Below the pieces are notes generated by a model. The model saw only the letters and a program-made list of their open reading frames with translations, was not told where the DNA came from and made no database searches. A DNA stretch of 64,000 nt from Bradyrhizobium sp. CSA112. GTDB taxonomy: Bacteria > Pseudomonadota > Alphaproteobacteria > Rhizobiales > Xanthobacteraceae. Positions within the stretch are counted from its first letter, which is position 1. Each line of letters begins with the position of its first letter. A program made the translations under genes and the position numbers. The stretch covers positions 1 through 64,000 of the forward strand of contig NZ_JAACFS010000030.1 of assembly GCF_029051645.1 (NCBI RefSeq). Direction: 5' to 3'. Positions 32,738 through 40,869 of this stretch are shown here, in pieces.

Positions 32738-34867
32738 ATGCCCCGCGATAGCGACAAAAACAACGATTCCCGCGGCCGGCGTGACCGTCCCGGCGGCAGC
32801 AAGGGCCGCGCCGGCGGTGGTAAGGGCCGCTCCGGGGCGGCGAGGGGGCCGGAGAAGAAATTCGCCAAGCGCGGGTTTGCCGGCAAGGGCGACGGTGACG
32901 GGGAGCGGCGTCCCTATGCCGGCAAGCCCGACGGCGCGAAGTCGTTTGGCAAGAAGCCTTATTCCGGCGGAAAACCTTACGCCGGCAAGCGCGACGGCGA
33001 CGATCGTCCGCCGCGTCGGGATTTTGGCGATGCGCCGCGCCCGCGCAGCGATCGGCCGTTTACGCGGGATCGCAATCGCGACTCCGGGGATCGCAACAGC
33101 GACACCGGTGATCGTCCGGACCGTGGAGCGCGTAAGGATTTTCGCCCGCGCGATGACCGCGGCGGCGAGAAGCGCTCGTTCAAGCCGCGCGGCGATCGGC
33201 CGAATTTCAATCGCGACGACCGTGCCCCGCGCCGTGATCGCGACGATGCTCGCCCGGCGGGACGTTTTTCCGAACGGAAATTTGGCGACAAGAAACCCTA
33301 TACCCCGCGAGAGGGTGGTGGCGAGAAGCGGCCCTATACGCCGCGCGGCGAAGGTTTTCGCAAAGACGGCGACCGTCCGCGCGGCGATCGGCCCTTTAGC
33401 GCCCGGCCGTCCCGCGATCGCGATCGTCCGGAGCGAAAGTTTGGCGGCGACAAGAAGTTCTCGCGCGGTGCGCCTGATCGCGGTCCGCGCAAGAATTTTG
33501 GCGCCGATCGCGGTGATTCAAAGCCGTGGCAGAAGCGCGAGGACCGCGGCGAGCGTGACTCCCGTCCCGCCCGTGACGGTGCGCGCAATTTCGATAAACC
33601 ACGCTTTGACCGGTCGCGCGACGATCGCGGCGGCGAAGAGCGTCCTCGCTTTTCGCGTTCGCGTGAGGACCGGCCGAAGTTCGACCGTCCCCGACAAAGA
33701 CCGGAAGGCCGCACCGATTGGCAGGAGCATCCGCGCAGCGAAGGCGACCGGCCGCGCCGCGACAATGAAGACGACAGCAGGATTTTTGCAAAGCGTCCTG
33801 CCTTCGGGGGCCGTGGCGCGTATCGCGAGCGCCCGACCGATTTCGACAAGCGCGCGCCGCGCGCGGAGCCGAAGCCGAAAAAAGCCGGCGAGCGCATCGC
33901 CAAGGTCGTGGCCCGTGCGGGGCTGGCCTCGCGCCGCGATGCCGAGGAATGGATCACGCAGGGCCGCGTCACCGTCAACGGCCGGGTGATCAATTCGCCG
34001 GCGCTCGACGTCACCGCCAACGACTCCATCGCCGTCGACGGCAAGGTCTTGCCGCCGCGCGAGCGCACGCGGCTGTTCATGTATCACAAGCCGCGCGGGT
34101 TGATGACGACGCATGCCGACCCCGAGGGGCGGCCGACGGTGTTCGACAATCTGCCGGAGGGATTGCCGCGGCTGATCTCGATCGGCCGGCTCGATTTCAA
34201 CACCGAGGGCCTGCTGCTGCTCACCAACGACGGCGGGCTCGCGCGCGCGCTCGAACTGCCCGATACCGGCTGGCTGCGGCGCTACCGTGTCCGTGCCCAT
34301 GGCGAGGTCACCCAGGCGCAGCTCGATGAGCTGAAGAAGGGCGTCGAGGTCGATGGTGTCAAATACGGCTCGATCGATGCGACGCTGGAGCGCGACCAGG
34401 GCGCCAATGTGTGGCTGGTGTTTGCGATCCGCGAAGGCAAGAACCGAGAGGTGCGCAACGTCATGTCGCATCTCGGTCTCGAGGTGAACCGGCTGATCCG
34501 CGTCTCCTACGGCCCGTTCCAGCTTGGCGAACTCGCGGAAGGCGAGGTCGAGGAGGTCAAGACGCGGGTGCTGCGCGAGCAGCTCGGCGAGAAGATCGCA
34601 ACGCTGGCCGGTGCCGACTTCAACCGGCCGATGCCCGGTGAGAAATCCGAGGACGAAGACGACGCGCCGCGCGGCAAGAAGCCGTTCAAGCCGGCGGGCA
34701 AGAGTGCACTGATCGCCGACCGCAAGGGCCGCCGCGTGCTGGTGCAGCGTACCGGCAGCGAGGAAGCCCGTGCGCGCAACGAGGAAGAAGCCAACGGCTA
34801 CGGCCCGCCGCGCCGCCCCCGGCGCGGCTATCACGGCAAGCGCGACCTGACGCCGCGGGACGAGTAG
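32738..34867 (+). CDS. RsuA/RluB/E/F-type pseudouridine synthase with very long disordered N-terminus
   Basis: 709 residues. Residues 1 to ~384 are low complexity, rich in Arg, Asp, Gly, Pro and Lys in short repeated units such as Arg-Asp-Arg, Gly-Gly-Asp-Arg and Lys-Pro-Tyr. An S4 RNA-binding domain starts near 385 (RIAKVVARAGLASRRDAEEW), and the pseudouridine synthase domain follows with its catalytic Asp in IGRLDFNTEGLLL (about 485). RluB-type enzymes modify U2605 of 23S rRNA and RluE/F other 23S sites; the target here is uncertain. Typical relatives are 250-300 residues without such a tail. The C-terminal ~70 residues are also basic. rsmD follows 7 bp later. Confidence 0.92.
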   Translation: MPRDSDKNNDSRGRRDRPGGSKGRAGGGKGRSGAARGPEKKFAKRGFAGKGDGDGERRPYAGKPDGAKSFGKKPYSGGKPYAGKRDGDDRPPRRDFGDAPRPRSDRPFTRDRNRDSGDRNSDTGDRPDRGARKDFRPRDDRGGEKRSFKPRGDRPNFNRDDRAPRRDRDDARPAGRFSERKFGDKKPYTPREGGGEKRPYTPRGEGFRKDGDRPRGDRPFSARPSRDRDRPERKFGGDKKFSRGAPDRGPRKNFGADRGDSKPWQKREDRGERDSRPARDGARNFDKPRFDRSRDDRGGEERPRFSRSREDRPKFDRPRQRPEGRTDWQEHPRSEGDRPRRDNEDDSRIFAKRPAFGGRGAYRERPTDFDKRAPRAEPKPKKAGERIAKVVARAGLASRRDAEEWITQGRVTVNGRVINSPALDVTANDSIAVDGKVLPPRERTRLFMYHKPRGLMTTHADPEGRPTVFDNLPEGLPRLISIGRLDFNTEGLLLLTNDGGLARALELPDTGWLRRYRVRAHGEVTQAQLDELKKGVEVDGVKYGSIDATLERDQGANVWLVFAIREGKNREVRNVMSHLGLEVNRLIRVSYGPFQLGELAEGEVEEVKTRVLREQLGEKIATLAGADFNRPMPGEKSEDEDDAPRGKKPFKPAGKSALIADRKGRRVLVQRTGSEEARARNEEEANGYGPPRRPRRGYHGKRDLTPRDE

Positions 34868-34874
34868 TTGGGCG

Positions 34875-35429
34875 ATGCGTGTCGTCGGTGGACGATTGAA
34901 GGGCCGTAATATCGCCTCGCCTTCCTCGCAGGCGATCCGCCCGACGGCGGACCGCTTGCGCGAGTCCGTGTTCAACATCCTGATCCACGCCTATGACGAC
35001 CCGATCGAGGGTGCGCGGGTGCTCGACCTGTTCGCCGGCACCGGCGCGCTCGGCATCGAGGCGGTGTCGCGCGGTGCGGCTTTCACGCTGTTCGTCGACA
35101 ACGGCGCCGAAGCCCGCGCGCTGTTGCGCAACAATGTCGAGGCGCTTGGCCTTGGCGGCGTGACAAAGGTCTATCGCCGCGACGCCACCAATCTCGGCCC
35201 GGCGCATCCGGTCGAGCCGTTCTCGCTGGCCTTTCTCGATCCGCCCTACGGCAAGGGACTTGCAGAGAAGGCGCTGGTCTCGCTGCGCGATGGCCGCTGG
35301 CTGACGCCGGGCGCGCTGCTGGTGGTGGAGGAGGCGAAGGCTGCGGCACTTGCGGCGCCCGAAGGCTTTGAGGAGCTCGAGCGGCGCGCGTATGATGATA
35401 CGGAGTTCGTGTTTTTGAGAGGTCGGTAG
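34875..35429 (+). CDS. rsmD: 16S rRNA (guanine-966-N2)-methyltransferase RsmD
   Basis: 184 residues. RsmD methylates N2 of G966 in 16S rRNA with SAM. The motifs MRVVGGRLKGR, RPTADRLRESVFN, VLDLFAGTGALGIEAVSRGA (SAM site) and the catalytic Asp-Pro-Pro-Tyr-Gly-Lys-Gly are all present. It follows the pseudouridine synthase gene by 7 bp, so both rRNA modification enzymes are likely cotranscribed. Its TAG stop is part of a class A repeat. Confidence 0.96.
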   Translation: MRVVGGRLKGRNIASPSSQAIRPTADRLRESVFNILIHAYDDPIEGARVLDLFAGTGALGIEAVSRGAAFTLFVDNGAEARALLRNNVEALGLGGVTKVYRRDATNLGPAHPVEPFSLAFLDPPYGKGLAEKALVSLRDGRWLTPGALLVVEEAKAAALAAPEGFEELERRAYDDTEFVFLRGR

Positions 35430-35513
35430 GGTGGGCAAAGGCGCACTTGCGCCGTGCCCACCATCAAGCAGCGTGCTCGTGATGGTGGGCACGCTTCGCT
35501 TTGCCCACCCTAC
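35426..35513. repeat. Class A repeat, copy 3 (contains the rsmD stop codon)
   Basis: GTAGGGTGGGCAAAGGCG to TTTGCCCACCCTAC, with inner GTGCCCACCAT/ATGGTGGGCAC arms. The rsmD stop TAG is at 35427-35429 inside GTAGGG, and the mutL stop lies 7 bp past the other end. Confidence 0.92.
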
Positions 35514-35519
35514 GATTTC

Positions 35520-37331
35520 TCACCTTCTCCCGAACAGCTTCTCGATATCCGACAGCTTCAACTCCACATAGGTTGGCCGGCCGTGGTTGCACTGGCCGGA
35601 GTTCGGCGTGTCTTCCATTTCGCGGAGCAGTGCGTTCATCTCTTCCGGCTTGAGGCGGCGGCCGGCGCGGACCGAGCCGTGGCAGGCCATGGTGGCGGCG
35701 ACGTGCATCAGCCGGCGCTCCAGCGGCAGCGCCTCGTCCCATTCGGCCATGTGCTCGGCGAGATCGCGCAGCAATCCCGCAGCATTGGCTTTGCCGAGCA
35801 GCGACGGCGTCTCGCGCACCGCCACCGCACCGGGGCCGAAGGATTCGATCGCGAGGCCAAACGAGGCAAGTTCGTCGGCGCGCGCGAGCAGTTTTTCGAC
35901 AGTGGCTTCGTCAAGTTCGACGATCTCGGGGATCAGCAATATCTGCCGCTGCACGCCGTTCTTCGCCAGCGACGCCTTCAGCTTCTCATAGACGATGCGC
36001 TCATGCGCGGCATGCTGGTCCACGACGATCAGGCCATCGCGGGTCTGCGACACGATATAGGTCTCGTGGATCTGCGTCCGCGCGGCGCCCAGCGGCCGGT
36101 CGAGCAGATCGGCGGATGGTTGCGCGTCGAAGCGCACGTCGGCGGTCGGCGCGCCGACATCGAAGGCGGCTTGCCCCGCTTCGGCGAGCGCCATTGCCGC
36201 TGCGCCTTCGAACGAGGGCGCGGGCCTGACCGGATAGGCCGGCGAACTGCGCCAGTCCCAGTTGGTCGGGCGCGGTGCAAAGGACGGGCGGAACGCCGAC
36301 AGCGCCGCGCCGTCGGTATTGGCAGCCGTGCGCCTGCCTTCGCGGGCAAGACCCTCTTTCAGCGCATGCACGATCAGCGCGCGGACGAGGCCGGCGTTGC
36401 GAAACCGCACCTCGGTCTTGGCCGGATGCACGTTGGCATCCACCTCCTGCGGCTCGAGCGTCACGAACAGCGCCACGACAGGATGGCGGTCGCGCGGCAG
36501 GTAATCCGAATAGGCCGCGCGCACCGCGCCGAGGATGAGCTTGTCGCGCACCGGGCGGCCGTTGACGAAGAGATATTGTCCGAGCGCATTGGCCCGGGTC
36601 AGCGAGGGGGCTGCGGCAAAACCCTCGACCACAACGCTTTCCCGCTCCGCGCGCACCTCGATGGCGGAAGAGCGAAAATCGCTTCCCAGGATATCGCCGA
36701 GCCGCGTCAGCCGACCCGCCGCGCCGGGCAGCGCTGCGGCCCAGGTCACTGGCGCGCGTTCTTCGCCGGCGAGCGTGAAGGCGATATCGGGCCGCGCCAT
36801 TGCGAGCCGCCGCACCACTTCGCGGATTGCTTCGGCCTCGGTGCGGTCGGTCTTGAGGAATTTCAGCCGCGCGGGCGTCGCGTAAAACAGATCGCTGACC
36901 TCGACGCGGGTGCCTTGCGACAGGGCCGCCGGCATGATCTCCGATTTCACGCCGCCTTCGACCGACAACGACCAGGCGTGCGGCTCGCCCGCGTGGCGCG
37001 TGGTGATGCCGAGGCGCGCGACCGCGCCGATCGAAGGCAGGGCTTCGCCGCGAAATCCGAGTGTGCGAATGCGTAAGAGATCCTCGTCATCGAGCTTGGA
37101 GGTAGCGTGGCGATCGACAGCGAGCGCAAGATCGCCATAGATCATGCCGCTGCCGTCGTCGGTGATGCCGATCCGTCGCCGGCCGCCGCCGTCGGTGAAG
37201 ATGTCGACGCGGCTGGCGCCGGCATCGATGGCGTTTTCGACGAGTTCCTTGACCACGCTCGCAGGACGCTCGACCACCTCGCCGGCGGCGATGCGGTTGA
37301 CGACCTGTTCGGGGAGTTGGCGGACGGGCAT
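35520..37331 (-). CDS. mutL: DNA mismatch repair protein MutL with endonuclease motif
   Basis: 603 residues. MutL couples MutS recognition to strand removal. The GHKL ATPase N-terminus is complete (IAAGEVVERPASVVKELVENAIDAGA; DDGSGM; GFRGEALPSIG). In the C-terminal part the pattern DQHAAHERIVYE fits DQHAx2Ex4E, the metal-binding motif of nicking MutL proteins in bacteria without MutH. A Pro/Ala-rich linker of roughly 100 residues separates the two halves. No mutS is nearby. It is convergent to rsmD. Confidence 0.96.
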   Translation of the reverse strand: MPVRQLPEQVVNRIAAGEVVERPASVVKELVENAIDAGASRVDIFTDGGGRRRIGITDDGSGMIYGDLALAVDRHATSKLDDEDLLRIRTLGFRGEALPSIGAVARLGITTRHAGEPHAWSLSVEGGVKSEIMPAALSQGTRVEVSDLFYATPARLKFLKTDRTEAEAIREVVRRLAMARPDIAFTLAGEERAPVTWAAALPGAAGRLTRLGDILGSDFRSSAIEVRAERESVVVEGFAAAPSLTRANALGQYLFVNGRPVRDKLILGAVRAAYSDYLPRDRHPVVALFVTLEPQEVDANVHPAKTEVRFRNAGLVRALIVHALKEGLAREGRRTAANTDGAALSAFRPSFAPRPTNWDWRSSPAYPVRPAPSFEGAAAMALAEAGQAAFDVGAPTADVRFDAQPSADLLDRPLGAARTQIHETYIVSQTRDGLIVVDQHAAHERIVYEKLKASLAKNGVQRQILLIPEIVELDEATVEKLLARADELASFGLAIESFGPGAVAVRETPSLLGKANAAGLLRDLAEHMAEWDEALPLERRLMHVAATMACHGSVRAGRRLKPEEMNALLREMEDTPNSGQCNHGRPTYVELKLSDIEKLFGRR

Positions 37332-37633
37332 GCGGTCTCGGATCGATTCGAGGCTGGTGGGCGATTTTAGAGGGCTACCGGATCAAATGCATGTATCAAA
37401 ATATTTTTACGGAACTTTTCCGAAGCTGCCGAAGCATCGCATATGCGGTTGGTGTGTGGCCAAGGATTCGCAAAATTACCCCGAAATCCCTGCAAGATCA
37501 CCACATCGCGCGGCTTGCATGGCGCGCGCGTCGTTCGCGGATAACGACTGATCCGGCGATGAACATGTTCGGGTTGTGAACGGCGCCTGAAGAAGCCGAA
37601 CTGTTCGTCGTCAACAAAACCTTGGAGAAATGG
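37332..37633. other. Intergenic region between divergent mutL and a small exported-protein gene
   Basis: 302 bp holding divergent promoters. It is AT-rich near 37385-37412 (ATATTTTT), where a CGGAA-CTT-TTCCG inverted repeat (37410-37422) lies. No credible gene, riboswitch or terminator is visible. Confidence 0.5.
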
Positions 37634-37936
37634 ATGAAGTTAGCGAAAACCTCGGCGATCGCTGTTGCAATCTCGGCGCTGCTTGCTGGTCCGGTACTGG
37701 CGCAAGGCGTCTCATCCGACCCGCAGATCCGCGGCGGTGCAAAGGGCACGACCCAAATGCAAGGCGGCGGAGCGTCAGGCAGCGTCGATGAGGACATGGA
37801 TGCGCGGGCGGCGCCCGGCCAGAAGGCTGGCGGCGCGACCGCCAAAACCGGTGCTGGCGCCAAGGGTACGGTCGGCGCCGGCAGCACAGCGCCCAAGGCC
37901 CCTGGCGGCGCTGGCGGTGCAGCGACGGGCCGGTAA
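37634..37936 (+). CDS. Small exported Gly/Ala-rich protein
   Basis: 100 residues from the ATG at 37634, with GGAG seven bases upstream. The signal peptide ends near Pro-Val-Leu-Ala-Gln. The mature part is low complexity (Gly, Ala, Lys, Thr) without cysteine, charge-poor and probably unstructured in the periplasm. A strong terminator follows. Similar short Gly/Ala-rich secreted proteins are frequent in Bradyrhizobium; role unknown. Confidence 0.8.
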   Translation: MKLAKTSAIAVAISALLAGPVLAQGVSSDPQIRGGAKGTTQMQGGGASGSVDEDMDARAAPGQKAGGATAKTGAGAKGTVGAGSTAPKAPGGAGGAATGR

Positions 37937-37975
37937 ACCCGTCCCTTCGTCGGGTTTCTCTTCCGAAACCAGAAG

Positions 37976-38006
37976 CTCCGGCCGCGCGGCGGCCGGAGTT
38001 TTTTTT
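37976..38006 (+). terminator. Rho-independent terminator
   Basis: The perfect 10-bp stem CTCCGGCCGC (37976-37985) with GCGGCCGGAG (37989-37998) has a 3-base loop and is followed by eight T residues. Confidence 0.92.
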
Positions 38007-38102
38007 ACGTTTTGGCAAATGACGCGCGAACCGAAAGCCCGGCCGGGCGGCTCTATCGGGGGAGAACGCTGATGTTCTCTCGCTGAATCGAAAGGAGCTG
38101 GT

Positions 38103-38300
38103 ATGTTTTATCGCAAGAATTTGCCGGGATGGGAGCGGGCCATGCGGTCGGTCGCGGGTGTTGGCATGATCGCATATGGGCTGCTCGGCATGCCCGCCGG
38201 CTATCTGATCGCGGGCGCCGGCGTGATCGCAATCGCAACCGGATTTTTCGGATTTTGTCCGATGTGCGCCATGGTCGGCCGCAGGCTGCCGTCGCCATGA
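38103..38300 (+). CDS. DUF2892 small membrane protein with a CPxC motif
   Basis: 65 residues, AAAGGAG upstream. A short cytoplasmic N-terminus (Tyr-Arg-Lys-Asn-Leu-Pro) is followed by two transmembrane helices separated by Gly-Met-Pro-Ala-Gly, the DUF2892 (YgaP transmembrane) pattern. The segment Phe-Gly-Phe-Cys-Pro-Met-Cys shows a CPxC motif at the end of the second helix, where many relatives have CPxY. Its stop overlaps the start of the sigma factor gene in ATGA, so the two are translationally coupled. A role as a membrane sensor or regulator of the sigma factor is possible but unproven. Confidence 0.88.
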   Translation: MFYRKNLPGWERAMRSVAGVGMIAYGLLGMPAGYLIAGAGVIAIATGFFGFCPMCAMVGRRLPSP

Positions 38301-38830
38301 ATGCGTTGGCTGGAACAAGCCGCTGCGATCCTTCGCTGGTCGAAGCCGCGCGCGGCGGGGACACTGCGGCGTTGGTCGCGCTGATCGCAGCGGCCCAGCC
38401 TGATATCCGCCGTTATGCCGCGCGCACTTGCCGCGCGGCCGATATCGACGACGCGGTTCAGGAAACGCTGTTGCTGCTGTACCGGCGGGTGGGCACGCTG
38501 CGCGCAGTGACGTCGTTTTCGGCGTGGCTGTTTGCGGTCGCGCGCCGCGCCTGCCTTCGCCTGCTGCGCCGGGCGACGGGAACATCGGAAGCGCCAGCAG
38601 ACAATGCGGAGGCGCGCCTGACGCATCTCGCGCCCGAAGACATTCGCATCGATCTTTCGCGCGCCATCCAGTCGCTGCCCGATCACTACCGCGAGGTGAT
38701 CCTGCTGCGCGATATCGAGGAATTGTCGATCGACGAAATCGCTGATGTTCTCGCTTTGACGCGCGAAAGCGTCAAGGCCCGCATTCACCGCGCGCGAATC
38801 ATGATCCGGGAGTATCTGATCCGGGACTGA
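38297..38830 (+). CDS. ECF-family RNA polymerase sigma factor
   Basis: 177 residues from the ATG at 38297; the same frame is open for 56 codons upstream through the DUF2892 gene, but the ATGA overlap fixes the start. Region 2 (about residues 25-90; ADIDDAVQETLLLLYRRV and SFSAWLFAVARRACLR) and region 4 (about 120-170; LPDHYREVILLRDIEELSIDEIADVL, then RIHRARIMIREYL) are present, with no sigma region 1 or 3. No anti-sigma gene of a classical kind (ZAS, RseA, ChrR) adjoins it; the only partner is DUF2892. The promoter and targets are unknown. Confidence 0.9.
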   Translation: MNALAGTSRCDPSLVEAARGGDTAALVALIAAAQPDIRRYAARTCRAADIDDAVQETLLLLYRRVGTLRAVTSFSAWLFAVARRACLRLLRRATGTSEAPADNAEARLTHLAPEDIRIDLSRAIQSLPDHYREVILLRDIEELSIDEIADVLALTRESVKARIHRARIMIREYLIRD

Positions 38831-38850
38831 TGCCGCGCCTGCGGCATCAG
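38827..38850. terminator. Hairpin spanning both stop codons of sigma factor and arfB genes
   Basis: CTGATGCCGC-GCCT-GCGGCATCAG has perfect 10-bp arms. The sigma factor TGA (38828-38830) is in the left arm and the arfB stop (complement of TCA at 38847-38849) in the right arm at the mirrored position. There is no T run, so termination by it would be non-classical. Confidence 0.7.
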
Positions 38851-39266
38851 TCGTCGAAGCGCGCGGTGGTACGCTTCGACTTGATGTCGCTGCGGCGCTT
38901 CTTGCCTTCCAGCCTTCGCTGCTTCGAGCCGAAGGTCGGCTTGGTTGCTCGCCGCGGTATCGGCCTTACCATGGCTTCGCGCAGCATTTCGAGCAGGCGG
39001 TCGATGGCGTCAGCCCGGTTGCGTTCCTGGGTACGGAAGCGCTGGGCGTGGATCACGATCACGCCCTCCTTGGTCATGCGCTGGCCGGCAATCCGGTTCA
39101 GCCGCAGGGCTGCGTCCTCCGGCAGCGTGATCTTGCGCGTGTCGAAACGGAGCTGGGCCGCGGTCGCGAGCTTGTTGACGTTCTGCCCGCCCGGGCCGGA
39201 CGCGCGGACGAAGCCGATCTCGATGTCGTTCTCGTCGATCGTGAGGTCGCGGGAAACCCGCAGCAT
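38847..39266 (-). CDS. arfB: Alternative ribosome-rescue factor ArfB (YaeJ), GGQ peptidyl-tRNA hydrolase
   Basis: 139 residues from the ATG at 39266, which matches the MIVISR-like start of ArfB; an ATG 12 codons upstream (39302) is possible. ArfB enters stalled ribosomes lacking a stop codon and hydrolyses peptidyl-tRNA. The ASGPGGQNVNKLATAAQLRFD segment carries the essential Gly-Gly-Gln, and the basic C-terminal tail (SKQRRLEGKKRRSDIKSKRT) that threads the mRNA channel is present. It lacks the codon-recognition domains of a release factor. Confidence 0.93.
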   Translation of the reverse strand: MLRVSRDLTIDENDIEIGFVRASGPGGQNVNKLATAAQLRFDTRKITLPEDAALRLNRIAGQRMTKEGVIVIHAQRFRTQERNRADAIDRLLEMLREAMVRPIPRRATKPTFGSKQRRLEGKKRRSDIKSKRTTARFDD

Positions 39267-39343
39267 GGCGTTCACCAGGGAAAAAGAATCGCCGAGCACC
39301 ATAGCGGTTTTGAGGAGAAGCCGCTCGCCGCGCGCTCGGTCGT

Positions 39344-39456
39344 TCCCTCCCCCCTTGCGGGGCCTTGCGGGGGAGGGTTAGGGAGAGGGGTGGCGGCATC
39401 GGCGGTGCGTGTGGCTTACCCCTCTCCCCAACCCTCCCCCGCAAGGGGGGAGGGAG
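39344..39456. repeat. Class D repeat, copy with near-perfect arms
   Basis: The left arm CCTCCCCCCTTGCGGGG followed by GGGGGAGGGTTAGGGAGAGG pairs with the right arm CCTCTCCCCAACCCTCCCCC and GCAAGGGGGGAGGGAG. The loop region is about 25 bp. It lies in tandem orientation between the M16 peptidase and arfB genes, 5' of the former's stop. Confidence 0.85.
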
Positions 39457-39501
39457 CGCAGTGTGCTGTGTCGGGAGGGAGTGCCTGACCGTAGAAGAGG
39501 C

Positions 39502-40869
39502 CTAATTCGTCTTTAGCGGCGCCGCGGCGGGCTGGGCGGCGGCCTGCGGGGCGCGGCCGACGATGACGGTGAGCAGGCCCTGGTCCCAGAGCTGCTTGGC
39601 GACCTTTCTGGCGTCATCGAGCGTTACGGCGTCGACAAGGGCATTGCGCTTTTCGATGTAATCGATCGGCAGCTTGTCGAGCTGGTATTGCAGCAGCGCC
39701 TGCGCGAGCTTCGAGGAGGTATCGAGCGCCAGCATCTGCGAGCCCTTGAGATACGACTTGGCTTCGTCCAGTTCCTTCTGGTTCGGGCCTTCCTCGGCCA
39801 TGCGGCGGATTTCCTTCTCGATCGCGTCGACAGTCTCGCCGGCACGGTCGGCCCGGGTGCCGGTGTTGCCGATGAACAGGGCGGAGCGATCCATCCAGAG
39901 CAGGGATTCATAGACCGAATAGGCCAGGCCGCGCTTCTCGCGTACCTCCTTGTAGAGCCGCGACGACGATCCACCGCCGAGGATGTGGTTCACGACATAG
40001 GCCGCCATGAAATTCGGATCGTAGCGGCGAATGCCGGGTCCGCCGAACGTCACCACGGTCTGCGGCACGTCGAGCGGCACGAACGCGCGCTGCGGCGGGC
40101 GGGTGGCCTCGACCTCGGCCACCGGCGTCAGGCTGGCCTTGGCTGGCAGTCCGCCGAAAGTCTTGTCCAGCAGCTTGCCGAGCGTGTCGGCATCGACATC
40201 GCCGACCACGGCAATCCGCAAGCTATCCTTGGCGATCACGCGGCGAACGTAGTCCTTCATATCGGCGACGTCGATCTTCGGCACGCTGTCGAGCGTGCCG
40301 TTGCCCGGCCTGCCATAGGGATGATCGCCGAACGCGACTTCGAGGAATTTGCGGCTCGCCAGCGAGGTCGGGTTGGTGGAGTCGCGGCGCAATCCGGAGA
40401 GCACCTGTGCGCGAATACGCTCGACGTCGGCAGTGTCGAAATGCGGCGAGGTCAGCGCCATCTGCAGGAGATCGAAGGCCTCGTCCTTGTTGTCCTTGAG
40501 CATGCGGAGCGAGCCGCGGAAATAATCCCGGGTCGACGAGAAGCTCAGCTCGATGGCGCGGCGCTCGAGGCGCTCGTGAAAGGTCTTTGAATCGAGATCG
40601 CCGGAGCCTTCATCGAGCAGGCTGGCGACCATGTTACCGACGCCGGACTTGCCTGATGGATCCTGGCCGGCGCCGCCGCTGAACGCGTACTCCATCGCAA
40701 TCAGGGGCACGGTGGCGTCCTGAACGAACCAGGCCTCGATGCCGCCAGGCGAGACCAGTCGCTGGATCTTTGCCGCGGCGTGCGACGGGCTCGCCGCCAG
40801 GAACAGCAGCACGGCGCCGGCAATCAGGCCGGATGCGAGGCGGTGTGCGCCAATCGAAAAACGGATCAC
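39502..40869 (-). CDS. M16 peptidase family protein, inactive-type partner
   Basis: 455 residues from a GTG at 40869, with GAGGAG eight bases upstream. The exported protein has a signal sequence (residues 6-32, Ala-Ser-Pro-Ser-His-Ala-Ala). The fold is that of M16 (pitrilysin-type) halves, but where the zinc motif HxxEH should stand the sequence reads Gly-Val-Gly-Asn-Met-Val-Ala-Ser-Leu, so it cannot bind zinc. It overlaps the active partner by 4 bases (GTGA), suggesting a 1:1 complex as in mitochondrial processing peptidase. Confidence 0.9.
   Translation of the reverse strand: MIRFSIGAHRLASGLIAGAVLLFLAASPSHAAAKIQRLVSPGGIEAWFVQDATVPLIAMEYAFSGGAGQDPSGKSGVGNMVASLLDEGSGDLDSKTFHERLERRAIELSFSSTRDYFRGSLRMLKDNKDEAFDLLQMALTSPHFDTADVERIRAQVLSGLRRDSTNPTSLASRKFLEVAFGDHPYGRPGNGTLDSVPKIDVADMKDYVRRVIAKDSLRIAVVGDVDADTLGKLLDKTFGGLPAKASLTPVAEVEATRPPQRAFVPLDVPQTVVTFGGPGIRRYDPNFMAAYVVNHILGGGSSSRLYKEVREKRGLAYSVYESLLWMDRSALFIGNTGTRADRAGETVDAIEKEIRRMAEEGPNQKELDEAKSYLKGSQMLALDTSSKLAQALLQYQLDKLPIDYIEKRNALVDAVTLDDARKVAKQLWDQGLLTVIVGRAPQAAAQPAAAPLKTN

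Noticed and set aside
32706..33989. 427-codon frame overlapping the pseudouridine synthase N-terminus
   Set aside because: An alternative frame in Arg/Asp/Gly codon repeats. It has no domain and no good ribosome site.
37409..37430. EcfG-type promoter (GGAAC) before the Gly/Ala-rich gene
   Set aside because: GGAAC occurs at 37411 but no CGTT stands at the required 16-17 base spacing.
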